Below, piece after piece: positions 27,508 through 36,242 of a stretch of DNA of 64,000 nt; position 1 is the stretch's first letter, and each line of letters starts with the position of its first letter. A program made the translations under genes and the position numbers. Under the pieces are notes generated by a model. The model worked only from the letters and a program-made list of their open reading frames with translations, was not told the DNA's origin and made no database searches. Source of the DNA: Flexivirga endophytica (GTDB lineage: Bacteria > Actinomycetota > Actinomycetes > Actinomycetales > Dermatophilaceae); NCBI RefSeq assembly GCF_014640635.1, contig NZ_BMHI01000005.1, forward strand, positions 124,001 through 188,000, written 5' to 3'.

Positions 27508-27942
27508 ATGCCCACCTCAGGATCGACCTCGACCGACACCGAGCTGCTCGCCCGGTACGCCGTGCCCGAACTCCTCGAACTCGGCGCGGGCGCCGCGGTG
27601 CGCGCGACCGGATCGGGGGTGCGGTCGTACCTCGCGGACGGTAGGGGAGTCGCGTGGCACGTACCCGACACCCTCAGCGGTCGAGCAGCGATCGACGCCG
27701 AGCTGAGTGCGCAACGGGTCACCGGAAGCCTGGCCCGACGAGCCGGCAGCACGGATCCGGCCGTCGTGTGGCCACGGTGGATCCAGTGTGAGGTGACCGC
27801 GAAACTGCTCGGCCTGCCGGTGCTTTCGTGGCTGGGCTGGCCCGGGCTGATCGTGCCCGGCGACCTCGCCCGCCAGGTGCGCGTCGCGTTCGTCCCGGTC
27901 CGTGACGTGCTCGTCTGCTGCGGCCTGCGCGCGCAGCACTGA
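27508..27942 (+). CDS. Small protein of unknown function
   Basis: 144 residues, starting 7 bases after the SDR stop. Codon use has the strong third-position GC of its neighbours, which supports a real gene. It has a leucine-rich hydrophobic stretch near residues 100-115 (LLGLPVLSWLGWPGLIV) and a CC pair near the C-terminus. I recognise no family. It may be the last gene of the ACP cassette. Expression is uncertain because there is no clear Shine-Dalgarno site. Confidence 0.5.
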   Translation: MPTSGSTSTDTELLARYAVPELLELGAGAAVRATGSGVRSYLADGRGVAWHVPDTLSGRAAIDAELSAQRVTGSLARRAGSTDPAVVWPRWIQCEVTAKLLGLPVLSWLGWPGLIVPGDLARQVRVAFVPVRDVLVCCGLRAQH

Positions 27943-28018
27943 CGACCGGCGGCCGTGCGATCAATGATCCCGGCGGACGGGTCCACGCGGCCCGCCGGAT
28001 CTGCAGCACGATGAACGG

Positions 28019-29209
28019 GTGACCTGCTCCGACCCGACTCGCACCGTTCCTGTCGCCGACACCGTCGTGCCCGATGGTCGGCCCGGCGCCATACCGACCG
28101 CCCTCGCACTGGCCACCGGCACCGCCGTCCTGGTCAGCGCCGAGTTCGTCCCGGCCGGAGTGCTGCCCCTGCTCGCCGACGACCTGCACGTCACCGAGGG
28201 GCGCGCCGGTCTCGCCGTCGCCGCGACGGCCCTGGCCGGTGCGATCACCGCACCGACCATCGCCTCCGTCCTGCCACGGGCCGATCGACGGCGCGTGCTG
28301 CTGGGGCTGTTGATGCTGGCGCTCGTGTCGAACCTGGTGGTGGCGTTGGCGCCTTCACTACCGGTGCTGTTGGCCGGGCGGGTGCTCCTCGGCGTCGCGA
28401 TCGCCGGGTTCTGGTCGTTCACCTTCGGCGTCGGCGTGGCGGTCACCGAACGTCCGGCATTGGTGTCGACGGCGATGTCCCTGGGCACGAGCGTCGCGAC
28501 CATCATCGGCGTGCCTCTGGCGTCGGTGCTGGGCGATGTCATCGGCTGGCGGGCGGTGTTCGCCTTACTCATCGCGGCGACGGCCGCCTCCGGACTGGTG
28601 CTGGCCCGGCTGTTGCCACCGGTGCCCGCGCACCCGGGTGCCGGTGCGGCGATGATGCGCCAGGCATTGGGCAACCGCCGACTGATAGCGGGAGTGGCGA
28701 TGATCGCGCTGGCAGCCTTCGCCAACTTCGCCGCGTACCCCTACATCCGGGTCGCGCTGCAGGCGGTCACGCCCTCGCTCGTCACGGTGCTGCTGCTCGC
28801 GTGGGGCATCGGTGGACTCGTCGGCAACCTCGTGGGCGGCTGGCTGTCCACCCGGCTGCGGATCGGCGTGGTGGCGGCGCCCGCAGTGCTGTTCGTCGGC
28901 CTGGTCCTGATGGCCGCCCATCCGTCGACCGTCGTCGTCGCGCTGGCCGTGCTGGCCTGGGGCACGGGGTTCAACATGGTGCCGGTGACCACCCAGTTGT
29001 GGGTCTCCCGAGCGGAGCCGAACCGAGTGGAGGCGGCGGTCTCACTGCAGGTGACGGCGTTCCAGGCCGCGATCACGCTCGGCGCGGTCCTGGGCGGCCT
29101 GATCGTGGATCACCGCGATGTCTGGGCCGCCATGGCCGTTGGGGCGGGGCTCGCGGGGCTGGCCGCAGTCGGGTTCGCAGCGGTGCGGCTGGTGCCGCGC
29201 GAGGACTGA
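28019..29209 (+). CDS. Major facilitator superfamily efflux transporter (DHA1 type)
   Basis: 396 residues with about 12 hydrophobic helices. SAEFVPAGVLPLLADDLHVTEGRAGLAVAA style N-terminus, a loop PRADRRRVL after helix 2, and a GRVLLGVAIAGFWSF motif C-like helix place it with AraJ/YdhP/PbuE sugar- or purine-efflux and drug-efflux carriers. The start is GTG 28019. A convergent AraC-type regulator overlaps its last 100 bases and may control it. Confidence 0.88.
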   Translation: MTCSDPTRTVPVADTVVPDGRPGAIPTALALATGTAVLVSAEFVPAGVLPLLADDLHVTEGRAGLAVAATALAGAITAPTIASVLPRADRRRVLLGLLMLALVSNLVVALAPSLPVLLAGRVLLGVAIAGFWSFTFGVGVAVTERPALVSTAMSLGTSVATIIGVPLASVLGDVIGWRAVFALLIAATAASGLVLARLLPPVPAHPGAGAAMMRQALGNRRLIAGVAMIALAAFANFAAYPYIRVALQAVTPSLVTVLLLAWGIGGLVGNLVGGWLSTRLRIGVVAAPAVLFVGLVLMAAHPSTVVVALAVLAWGTGFNMVPVTTQLWVSRAEPNRVEAAVSLQVTAFQAAITLGAVLGGLIVDHRDVWAAMAVGAGLAGLAAVGFAAVRLVPRED

Positions 29210-29964
29210 CGCCACCGACCGGGAGTCAGCCCGGTCTCGGCGCGGAACGCGCGGACGAATGCCTCCGCCGAACCGTAACCCGCGAGCCGCGCGACCGTGG
29301 TGATCGCGGCGTCCGACCTGGACAGCTCATCCATGGCACGGCGCATCCGCAGCCTGCGTAGCAACTGCATGGGGGCCAGATCGGTGGCCTCGCGGAAGCG
29401 AGCGACCAGTGTCGTGGTGCCGACGTGCGACAACGCGGCGAGCTCGGTGAGCGTCCAGTCCCGGGTCGGATCGGCCGCCATCGCCACGGCTGCGGCACGG
29501 ACCACCGGATCGGCGGACGACCTGGGCAGGTGCTCGTCGACGGCACGCTCGTGCTCGGAGAGCATCGCCGAACCCAGCAGCTCGCCATACGCAGCAGTGA
29601 CGCCGGGACGTTCGATCCTCATCTCGCCACGCACCGGGCACGCGGCCAGGAGAGCGACGATGCCGCTCTGGGTGTCGGCGAAACCCCGAGCGATCATCGG
29701 TCCGCGGAACTCGCCGCGGGTGGCGTGCAGGTCGGCGACCAGCAACCGGCTGTCGGCGATGGCACGCACTGGATGCAACAGGGCGTGGTGCACGTATGCC
29801 GCATCGCCCGCCTCGAGAGTGGTCGCACCGGTGCCGCCGACGGAGATCGACCCCGAGCACACCAGGACCCAGAGGGACGACCGGGTCGGTTCCAGAGCGC
29901 CGTCCTCGAGCAGCTCGCACTTCCAGGAGCTGTCGATGCGCCACTCCGGCCGGGAGAAGTCCAT
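29110..29964 (-). CDS. AraC-family transcriptional regulator with cupin-type N-terminus
   Basis: 284 residues. The N-terminal 150 residues resemble an AraC ligand-binding cupin (LWVLVCSGSISVGG, LEAGDAAYVHHALLHPV). The two HTH motifs lie at about 175-260, with LSHVGTTTLVARFREATDLAP and LAGYGSAEAFVRAFRAETGLTPGRWR. A low-complexity Ala/Pro/Ser/Thr tail of about 28 residues runs antisense through the 3' end of the MFS gene for 100 bases. It probably controls the MFS gene (common pairing, inferred). Confidence 0.87.
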   Translation of the reverse strand: MDFSRPEWRIDSSWKCELLEDGALEPTRSSLWVLVCSGSISVGGTGATTLEAGDAAYVHHALLHPVRAIADSRLLVADLHATRGEFRGPMIARGFADTQSGIVALLAACPVRGEMRIERPGVTAAYGELLGSAMLSEHERAVDEHLPRSSADPVVRAAAVAMAADPTRDWTLTELAALSHVGTTTLVARFREATDLAPMQLLRRLRMRRAMDELSRSDAAITTVARLAGYGSAEAFVRAFRAETGLTPGRWRQSSRGTSRTAANPTAASPASPAPTAMAAQTSR

Positions 29965-30016
29965 GCTCGGTGCAAGCGCGCTCGCGCACGGGGCATTCCC
30001 GACGATGCCGCAGCTG

Positions 30017-30976
30017 TCAGCGGTGCCTTCGCGCTCGAGCGGCCTCCACGATGCGTGAGACGGGGGCCGTCATCACGAAGAGCGTCCGCCGGGCGAGCGG
30101 CCCGTGCTCGGTCGCAATCGCGTGCTCGAGCGCGCGGACCCGGCGCAACTGCTGATCCAGCAACGTCCGCAGCCCGACCAACTCGGCGTCGCGCTTGCGG
30201 ACCTGTTCGGTCAGCTGGGCGATGCGTTGCTCACTCCGACCCGGGCGGTGGAGGGGACGGTCTGCGGACCCCTCTGCAGGCAGCGTCCACACGGCATCCG
30301 CCGGGGGCGCTTGGTCGGCGTCGCCCAGCAACCATGCGTCCGCGACCTCGACCAACGGGTCGGCGGCGGGTGCGGCCGACGCGGCCACGTTCGGCACGCC
30401 ACCGCTCGAGATCACGAAATGCGTTGGCTGGCGCGGGAGTTCGCGCAGAGTGGGAGGCCTTTCGTCATACCCCTCCGTGCCGACCCACCAGGCGTCGTCG
30501 GCGTCCGGCTCCGGGGCGTACGGCGAGTTGGCGCGATCCGGACCCAGCGGACCGGGTACCAACGCGACCAGCCGGCCGCCCGGTGCGACATGCTCGGCGG
30601 CCATCGCCACCACCTGCGCGTGGGAACAGCCGGGGGAGTCGGGGGTCAACACCCGCCCCGGCGGGTCCAGCTGTATGACGAGATCGGCGCGCTCCTCACG
30701 CGGCAACCTGTCGAGCCCACCGACCAGCACCCGCACACCACGGCTCGCGAGCTGCTCTGCGTCCGCGGTCCGGCGGACGAAGGCCGTTGCGGCCGGACAG
30801 ATTTCGGCCAGTGCAGCGGCGGTGGCGCCGAGCAACAGCACGGAGGACGCCCCCCGGAGTGGTTCGCGCAGCAGGTCGAGCAGGACTCCGAGCGGCGCCG
30901 GCGCATCGGATCCGTATGCCATCTCGCCACCGACGGGCACCGGTGCTGCCCCGGGGTTGTCGTGATGTTCAGACAC
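30017..30976 (-). CDS. Rossmann/coiled-coil protein of unknown function (LTPDSPG family)
   Basis: 319 residues from GTG 30976, which has GGAG 8-11 nt upstream; TTG 30994 is a longer alternative. The first 150 residues look like a class I methyltransferase fold (SVLLLGATAAALAEICP, then ADLVIQLDPPGRVLTPDSPG and EHVAPGGRLVALVPG), without a confident SAM-binding signature. A linker and a coiled-coil segment (QRIAQLTEQVRKRDAELVGL) lead to a basic hydrophobic end. Architecture and the LTPDSPG block are shared with the 632-residue protein at 20714-22612, so they are paralogues of different length. Function unknown. Confidence 0.7.
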   Translation of the reverse strand: MSEHHDNPGAAPVPVGGEMAYGSDAPAPLGVLLDLLREPLRGASSVLLLGATAAALAEICPAATAFVRRTADAEQLASRGVRVLVGGLDRLPREERADLVIQLDPPGRVLTPDSPGCSHAQVVAMAAEHVAPGGRLVALVPGPLGPDRANSPYAPEPDADDAWWVGTEGYDERPPTLRELPRQPTHFVISSGGVPNVAASAAPAADPLVEVADAWLLGDADQAPPADAVWTLPAEGSADRPLHRPGRSEQRIAQLTEQVRKRDAELVGLRTLLDQQLRRVRALEHAIATEHGPLARRTLFVMTAPVSRIVEAARARRHR

Positions 30977-31045
30977 GCTCCGCACTCCGTTCAATCGCGG
31001 CTCGTAACTTGCGAAACACAGTCGTCCTCACGAGGGAGATATTGG

Positions 31046-31978
31046 GTGGAAGGCACTCTCAGCACGCCGGATTCGCGTCCGGTGTTGTCGTCGTCCGCCC
31101 AGTCACGGCCGGTGCGCCGTCCCACAGTAGGTGTCGCGATGCTGCACATGGGGGACCGCCCCGTCGAGTTGCGACGCGCGCTGGCGACGCTGCGCGCGCA
31201 GCAGGGTGTCGAACTCGACGTGGTGCTGGTGGGCAACGGCTGGCAGCCGGAGGGTCTGCCGGACTGGGTGCGGACTGTTCACCTTCCCGAGAATGTCGGC
31301 ATTCCCGAGGGACGGAACGTGGCCGCGCGCGAAGTTCGCGGAGAGTTCATCTACTTCTATGACGACGACGCGGCGCTGCCGGCGGTCGACGTCATCGCCC
31401 GACTGGCGCGGAGGCTGGACTCGGACGAGCGCATCGCGGTGGTCCAGCCGCGCGGCGTCGACCCCGACGGCCGGCCAACGCCGCGTCGGTGGGTCCCGCG
31501 CTTCGATGTGCGTGACGGTGGTCGCGCCGGGCCTGCCGCATGGTTCTGGGAGGCCGCAGTCCTGGTGCGCCGCAAGGCGTTCGAGCAGGCCGGCGGCTGG
31601 CCGGGGCACTTCTTCTTCGGCCACGAGGGGGTCGATCTTGCCTGGCGGCTGGTGGATCTCGGCTGGCGCATCGAATATCTGCCGTCGGTCGTCATACATC
31701 ACCCGGCGACCGCCGCGACCCGGCACCGGATCTACTTCCACACCAACGCGCGCAACCGGGTCTGGGTCGCCAAGCGGAACCTGCCGGCGCCGCTGGTGCC
31801 GGTCTACCTGTCGTTCTGGACCGGCCTCACCATCGTCCGGGTCCACGACCAGCGTGCGTTGCGCACGTGGGCCGGCGGCTTCCTGGAGGGCGTCCGCACC
31901 AGCGCGGGCGACCGACGCCCGATGAGTTGGCGGACCGTCGGCCGGTTGGCCCGTGCCGGCCGGCCACCGGTGGTGTGA
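31046..31978 (+). CDS. Family 2 glycosyltransferase (rhamnosyltransferase-like)
   Basis: 310 residues. TVGVAMLHMGDRPVELRRAL opens the GT-A fold; the donor site has FIYFYDDDAALP, and acceptor-side FFFGHEGVDLAWRLVDLGW resembles rhamnosyl-, galactofuranosyl- and wall-teichoic-type transferases. GGGAG lies about 8 nt before GTG 31046. It begins an operon with the sialyltransferase-like gene 5 bases downstream. The donor sugar is unknown. Confidence 0.87.
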   Translation: MEGTLSTPDSRPVLSSSAQSRPVRRPTVGVAMLHMGDRPVELRRALATLRAQQGVELDVVLVGNGWQPEGLPDWVRTVHLPENVGIPEGRNVAAREVRGEFIYFYDDDAALPAVDVIARLARRLDSDERIAVVQPRGVDPDGRPTPRRWVPRFDVRDGGRAGPAAWFWEAAVLVRRKAFEQAGGWPGHFFFGHEGVDLAWRLVDLGWRIEYLPSVVIHHPATAATRHRIYFHTNARNRVWVAKRNLPAPLVPVYLSFWTGLTIVRVHDQRALRTWAGGFLEGVRTSAGDRRPMSWRTVGRLARAGRPPVV

Positions 31979-31983
31979 GCCGG

Positions 31984-32937
31984 ATGCGACAGATCGTCAT
32001 CACCGGGGTGCGCAGCCGCACCCACCTGGTGCACCTCGCGGCATACCTGCGCGGACTCACCGAGCAGTTCCACGTCACCTACCTCGCGGGCGGGACCTTC
32101 CTGGGCAAGGCACGCGTCACCACCGGTGACATCCGCCGGTTGCTGCCGCTCGGGCCGGACACCCACCTGCAGATCATCCAGTCGGTCGGGGCGCTCGCGG
32201 GTGTTCCGGACGGGCCACTCACCTACCTGTCCGTCGGGGCGCCGGGCATCAAGCCGTGGGTGACCATGCGCCGAGCCGCCCCGCGCCGGCCCCTGCGCAC
32301 CGTCGTCACGGACGAGGGACTGGGAACGTATGGCGACTGGCGCACCCGCCGTGCGGCCTGGCGCCGGCAGGGCGGCGGCGAGCCGTGGACGACGGCGCGC
32401 GCGCTGGCGGTCGAGGGCGCCGTCCGCGGGCTGACCAGCACCCGCTTCGCGATGTATGACGTCGGGCGCGGCTTCGCCCTGCAGTCGCGGATCCGGGACG
32501 AGTTCTTGGCACACGCCGGAGATCGCAGGCCCGACCGAGAGGACGGACGGGTGGTCTTCCTCAGCTCGCCGTGGGTCGAGATCGGTGCACTTGCGGAGAA
32601 GGACTACCTGCTCCACATCGATGCGGTCGCACGGGACACCGCGGCTCGCGGCAAGCGCCTCGTGGTGCGTCCGCACCCGGCCGAGGACCCAGCCAGATAC
32701 CGCGACTTCGAGACGATCGAGGGAGATCTGCCGGCGGAGTTGGACCCGGCCGTCATCGGCGCCTCGGGAGCGGTCGGGGGCACCAGCACCGCGCTGCTGA
32801 ATCTCGCAGCGCTGCACGACATGCCCACGACCCGCGTCGTCACCCCGGGGCTGGAACACCTCGAGACGGGCCTCGGCCGCGAGCAACGTGAGCTGTTGAG
32901 CCGCTATCTGCCGGCCGCTGTCACCGTCTCCGGTTAG
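31984..32937 (+). CDS. Polysialyltransferase-like glycosyltransferase (putative pseudaminyl transferase)
   Basis: 317 residues. It carries the motif set of bacterial sialyltransferases: D/E-D/E-G at D110-E111-G112 (TVVTDEGLGTYG), HP at H231-P232 (VVRPHPAED) and a serine/threonine motif at 267-269 (GGTSTALLN). The general layout recalls the alpha-2,8-polysialyltransferase family (PF07388). Such enzymes use CMP-activated nonulosonates. Since the cluster makes pseudaminic acid rather than sialic acid, CMP-pseudaminate is the likely donor (inferred). It follows the GT2 gene closely and precedes the leaderless start of the next gene. Confidence 0.75.
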   Translation: MRQIVITGVRSRTHLVHLAAYLRGLTEQFHVTYLAGGTFLGKARVTTGDIRRLLPLGPDTHLQIIQSVGALAGVPDGPLTYLSVGAPGIKPWVTMRRAAPRRPLRTVVTDEGLGTYGDWRTRRAAWRRQGGGEPWTTARALAVEGAVRGLTSTRFAMYDVGRGFALQSRIRDEFLAHAGDRRPDREDGRVVFLSSPWVEIGALAEKDYLLHIDAVARDTAARGKRLVVRPHPAEDPARYRDFETIEGDLPAELDPAVIGASGAVGGTSTALLNLAALHDMPTTRVVTPGLEHLETGLGREQRELLSRYLPAAVTVSG

Positions 32938-32940
32938 AGT
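32935..32940 (+). promoter_or_regulatory. -10 box of the gene at 32947 (leaderless type)
   Basis: TAGAGT, built on the stop codon of the previous gene, ends 6 nt before GTG 32947. Confidence 0.5.
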
Positions 32941-32946
32941 CGAAGG

Positions 32947-33696
32947 GTGAAGGTCCACTCGACAGCAGCGGCTCGCCTCTCAGGTTCACCGGCAGTGCAA
33001 CGTGTGGTCGGCCGTGCCCGGCAGGCGGCCAAGGACACCGCCTCCAAGCTTCCGCGCCCGGTCGAGCAGAAGGTCTCGCTGCGCGCGGCCGATTTCAGCG
33101 GCGTGCGCACGACCGGTCTCCTGCTGGACGGTGACGAGGCACGACTCGCGCGCAAGGCGGCCCGCAGGCTCGGTCTGGCACGCACCCTCGACGACACCAG
33201 CGCGTGGGCGGCCTTCGGCGCCCTCGCGGCGTTGTTGCGGATCGTCGACGACGGTCGTCGGCACGCGGTGGTCGTCGACACGGCCGGCGCTCGGTCGGTG
33301 TTCTCCCGCTGGGCGACCAAGATCGGCTTCGCCCCGCTCGCCGTGGACGTCATTCGCCCCGACGTGGTCGGCAACGACATCGACGCCGGCTCCGTCGACC
33401 TCGTCGTCCGCCTGCACCCGCACTCCAGCGACCCCGCGACCGTCGACGAGGACCTGGCCCGTGGCACCGCGGCGCTGCGTCGTGGCGGGCTGATCATGGT
33501 CTCGCTGCGGCTCGGCCCGCGCGACGCGGGCGGTGTCGCCGTGGCCGACGTGCGCTCGCTGATAGCCCGCGCCGACGAGCAGGGGCTGTCCCTGGTGGGC
33601 GATCTCGCGCTGGAAGAGGGCCGGCAGGCCAACACCGTCGCGGCCGGTGAGACCGGCAACTTCGGGCTGGCGCTGCTGACCTTCCGGCGGCGGTGA
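32947..33696 (+). CDS. Rossmann-fold protein, methyltransferase-like, function unknown
   Basis: 249 residues. The basic N-terminus (45 residues) precedes an alpha/beta region with RHAVVVDTAGARSVFSRWA, AGSVDLVVRLHPHS and RGGLIMVSLRLGPRDAGG, which follow strands 1, 4 and 5 of a class I methyltransferase. The glycine-rich SAM loop is not obvious. It lies between the sialyltransferase-like gene and the DNA glycosylase, with its own TAGAGT promoter box. The stop overlaps the next start (GTGA). Function unknown. Confidence 0.7.
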   Translation: MKVHSTAAARLSGSPAVQRVVGRARQAAKDTASKLPRPVEQKVSLRAADFSGVRTTGLLLDGDEARLARKAARRLGLARTLDDTSAWAAFGALAALLRIVDDGRRHAVVVDTAGARSVFSRWATKIGFAPLAVDVIRPDVVGNDIDAGSVDLVVRLHPHSSDPATVDEDLARGTAALRRGGLIMVSLRLGPRDAGGVAVADVRSLIARADEQGLSLVGDLALEEGRQANTVAAGETGNFGLALLTFRRR

Positions 33697-34628
33697 CGGC
33701 ACCGGCGGCCACCGCCGACTTCGCGCCCGGCCGGCCGGTGCCGCTCGGCGCGATCCTCGGCACCTACCGGCACGGCGCCGGCGACCCGACCTTCCACACC
33801 ACCGCGGATGTCGTATGGCGTGCCACCCGCACTCCGGAGGGCCCGGCGACCGTGCGGTTGCACCGGGAGCCGGCGCCGACCGGTGACCGGGTCGTCGCAC
33901 AGGCATGGGGCGCTGGTGCCACCTGGATCCTGGAGGGCCTGCCCGAATTGCTCGGAGCGGCCGACGACCCGCGGACCTTCGAGATCCAGCACGACAGCCT
34001 CCGGCACATCGCCAAGGAGCAGCGACACTGGCGCATCGCCCGATCCCGGTTGGTGCTCGACAGTCTGATCCCCGCGATCATCGAGCAGCGCGTCACCGGC
34101 AAGCAGGCGTTCGGTGCCTACCGGCAGCTGGTGCGTCGCCACGGCGCACCGGCGCCCGGTCCGACCGACGCCATCGCGGCCATCCGGCTGATGCTGCCAC
34201 CGGACGTCGCGGGCTGGCGACGCATCCCGTCCTGGGAGTGGTTGCGCGCCGGTGTCGACGGTCGACGGGCCGACACGGTGCAGCGGGTGTTGCAGGTCGC
34301 GCCGCGGCTCGAGGAGTGCGCGTCACTGCCTCGCGAAAATGCCTGGCAGCGCTTGCGATCCGTGCCCGGTGTCGGCGTCTGGACTGCAGCCGAGACGATG
34401 CAACGCGCTGCCGGCGACGCCGATGCCGTCAGCTTCGGTGACTACCACATCGCCAAGGACATCGGCCACGCCTTGACCGGTGCACCCGTGAACGACGAGG
34501 AGCTGGAGCGGTTGCTGCGGCCCTATGCCGGGCATCGCTATCGCGTCCAATTCCTCGTGATGTCAGGTCGGCTCGGCGCACCCCGGCATGGGCCGCGCCT
34601 CGCCATACCCACGCATCTGCCGGGCTGA
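33693..34628 (+). CDS. AlkA-type DNA-3-methyladenine glycosylase II (HhH-GPD)
   Basis: 311 residues. Helix-hairpin-helix VPGVGVWTAAETMQRA followed by SFGDYHIAKD, where the aspartate is the catalytic residue of HhH-GPD glycosylases. SLIPAIIEQRVTGKQAFGAYRQL is the matching N-terminal helix. It removes alkylated bases for base-excision repair. GTG 33693 overlaps the previous stop, so it is co-translated with a protein of unrelated appearance. Confidence 0.9.
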   Translation: MTAPAATADFAPGRPVPLGAILGTYRHGAGDPTFHTTADVVWRATRTPEGPATVRLHREPAPTGDRVVAQAWGAGATWILEGLPELLGAADDPRTFEIQHDSLRHIAKEQRHWRIARSRLVLDSLIPAIIEQRVTGKQAFGAYRQLVRRHGAPAPGPTDAIAAIRLMLPPDVAGWRRIPSWEWLRAGVDGRRADTVQRVLQVAPRLEECASLPRENAWQRLRSVPGVGVWTAAETMQRAAGDADAVSFGDYHIAKDIGHALTGAPVNDEELERLLRPYAGHRYRVQFLVMSGRLGAPRHGPRLAIPTHLPG

Positions 34629-34632
34629 GACG

Positions 34633-36135
34633 TCACGCGAACGTCCGTCGGCTGCGCCAGAGAACGACTGCTGCCGTGACGAGCAGCGCCATACCGGTGA
34701 GGACCGCGAGGTGCACACCGTGGACGTATGACGCACGAGCGGCTGACAACACTTGGTGCGCCAGGGGATTCGGCAGACCGGCGGCGAAGCCGGCCGCTTG
34801 GGCGAGCGATTCGCCCGCGGGCCCGTGCACCGCGGATGCGGGTAGGGTCTCGTGTGCCCGAGCGCGGTATCCCGCGGCGGCGACGCTGCCCAGCAGTGCG
34901 ATGCCGAGCGCCCCACCGAGTTCGCTCGCGGCCTCGGAGACCGACGCTCCGCTGCCCGCCTGGCCCTCGTCGACGCTGGAGAGGACGAGCTCACTGGCCA
35001 GCGTCATGGTGACGACCAGTCCGGCGGCAAGCACGCCGGCACCGATCAGTGCCATCATCAGCGACGAGGTGCCGACCGTCGCAAGCATGCCGAACCCGCA
35101 CGCGCCCACCGTCAGGCCCAGCGCCGCGGCGACCGGCTTGCCCAGGTGCACACCCAGCGTCGCCGCGAAAGGTGCGACGGCGCCCACGCACACCGTCGGC
35201 GCGATGCTCCACAACGCGGCGGTGAGCGGGTCGTAGCCGAGCACGAGCTGCAGGTATGCCGTGAAGAGCACCGCGTTACCGACCAGCGCGAACGAGCAGA
35301 TGGTGTTGCCCAGCAACGCCGTGCAGTAGCCCCTGTTGCGCAGCAGGGCGGGCGGCACCATCGGGTGGGCGTGATGGAACTGCCGGTGAGCGAACGCCAC
35401 GAGGAGGGCGCCGCCGAGCGCGATGGAGACGGTCCAGCGCAGGTCGAAGCCGTCGGTCGCCCACTGTTTGATCCCGAAGATCGTGCACAGCACGCCGATC
35501 AGGGACAGCACCGAGCTCGGCAGGTCGACCCGGTGTGCGCGGCGCTCACCACGCGGCAGCAGCATCGGGCCGAGCACGAGCAGCATGGCCATGGCCGGCA
35601 GATTGATCAAGAACACCGAGCCCCACCAGAAGTGTTGCAGCAGAACGCCGCTCAGCACCGGGCCGAGCGCGATGCCACCGGTCATGATGCCGGTCCAGGC
35701 GCCGATCGCCTGGCCGCGCTGGCGTTCGTCGGGGAAGAGCGACCGCAGCATCGACAGCGTCGATGGCATCAGGGTGGCACCCGCGACGCCGAGGATGCCC
35801 CGCGCCACGATGAGTTGCGTCGTGCTCGCGGAGTATGCCGCGAGCAGGGACGTGGCCGAGAAGCACGCCGCGCCGATGAGCAGTAGCCGTCGGGGGCCGA
35901 TCCGGTCGGCGAGGCCACCCATCGTGATCAGCATGCCGGCCAGCACGAAACCGTAGATGTCGAAGATCCACAGCTGTTGGGTCTGGGAGGCGTGCAGGTC
36001 GCGGCTGATCTCCGGTGCCGCGAAGTAGAGCACCGACACGTCCATCGAGACCAGCAGCAGGGGCAGCGCCAGCACCGCGAACGCCAGCCACTCCTTGCGC
36101 CCGGCCCGAGGTGGTGTGAGTCCGGTCGTGAGCAT
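34633..36135 (-). CDS. Drug-efflux MFS transporter (DHA2, 14-helix, SmvA/QacA-like)
   Basis: 500 residues with about 14 hydrophobic helices. VSMDVSVLYFAAPEISRDL (motif D1), GGLADRIGPRRLLL (motif A), RGILGVAGATLMPSTLSML and GPVLSGVLLQHFWWGSVFLINLP (motif C) identify the DHA2 family that exports cationic drugs and disinfectants. ATG 36135 has AGGAG 5 nt upstream and is preferred over GTG 36138. It is divergent from a TetR gene that very likely represses it. Confidence 0.92.
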   Translation of the reverse strand: MLTTGLTPPRAGRKEWLAFAVLALPLLLVSMDVSVLYFAAPEISRDLHASQTQQLWIFDIYGFVLAGMLITMGGLADRIGPRRLLLIGAACFSATSLLAAYSASTTQLIVARGILGVAGATLMPSTLSMLRSLFPDERQRGQAIGAWTGIMTGGIALGPVLSGVLLQHFWWGSVFLINLPAMAMLLVLGPMLLPRGERRAHRVDLPSSVLSLIGVLCTIFGIKQWATDGFDLRWTVSIALGGALLVAFAHRQFHHAHPMVPPALLRNRGYCTALLGNTICSFALVGNAVLFTAYLQLVLGYDPLTAALWSIAPTVCVGAVAPFAATLGVHLGKPVAAALGLTVGACGFGMLATVGTSSLMMALIGAGVLAAGLVVTMTLASELVLSSVDEGQAGSGASVSEAASELGGALGIALLGSVAAAGYRARAHETLPASAVHGPAGESLAQAAGFAAGLPNPLAHQVLSAARASYVHGVHLAVLTGMALLVTAAVVLWRSRRTFA

Positions 36136-36150
36136 CACTTCTCCTGATTG

Positions 36151-36180
36151 CGTATGACAAAAACTGTTTATGACAGATAC
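36151..36180. promoter_or_regulatory. Candidate TetR operator in the MFS/TetR divergent promoter
   Basis: In the AT-rich 107-bp intergenic region an odd palindrome AAAC-T-GTTT (36161-36169) is flanked by two direct copies of TATGACA (36153-36159 and 36169-36175). Position beside the efflux start fits repressor binding. Not proven. Confidence 0.4.
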
Positions 36181-36242
36181 AGAGGGTAGAGCGCGACTGT
36201 GTACGATGTAAAGAGTTAATTCCGCAGCGCAGAGGAGACGAC

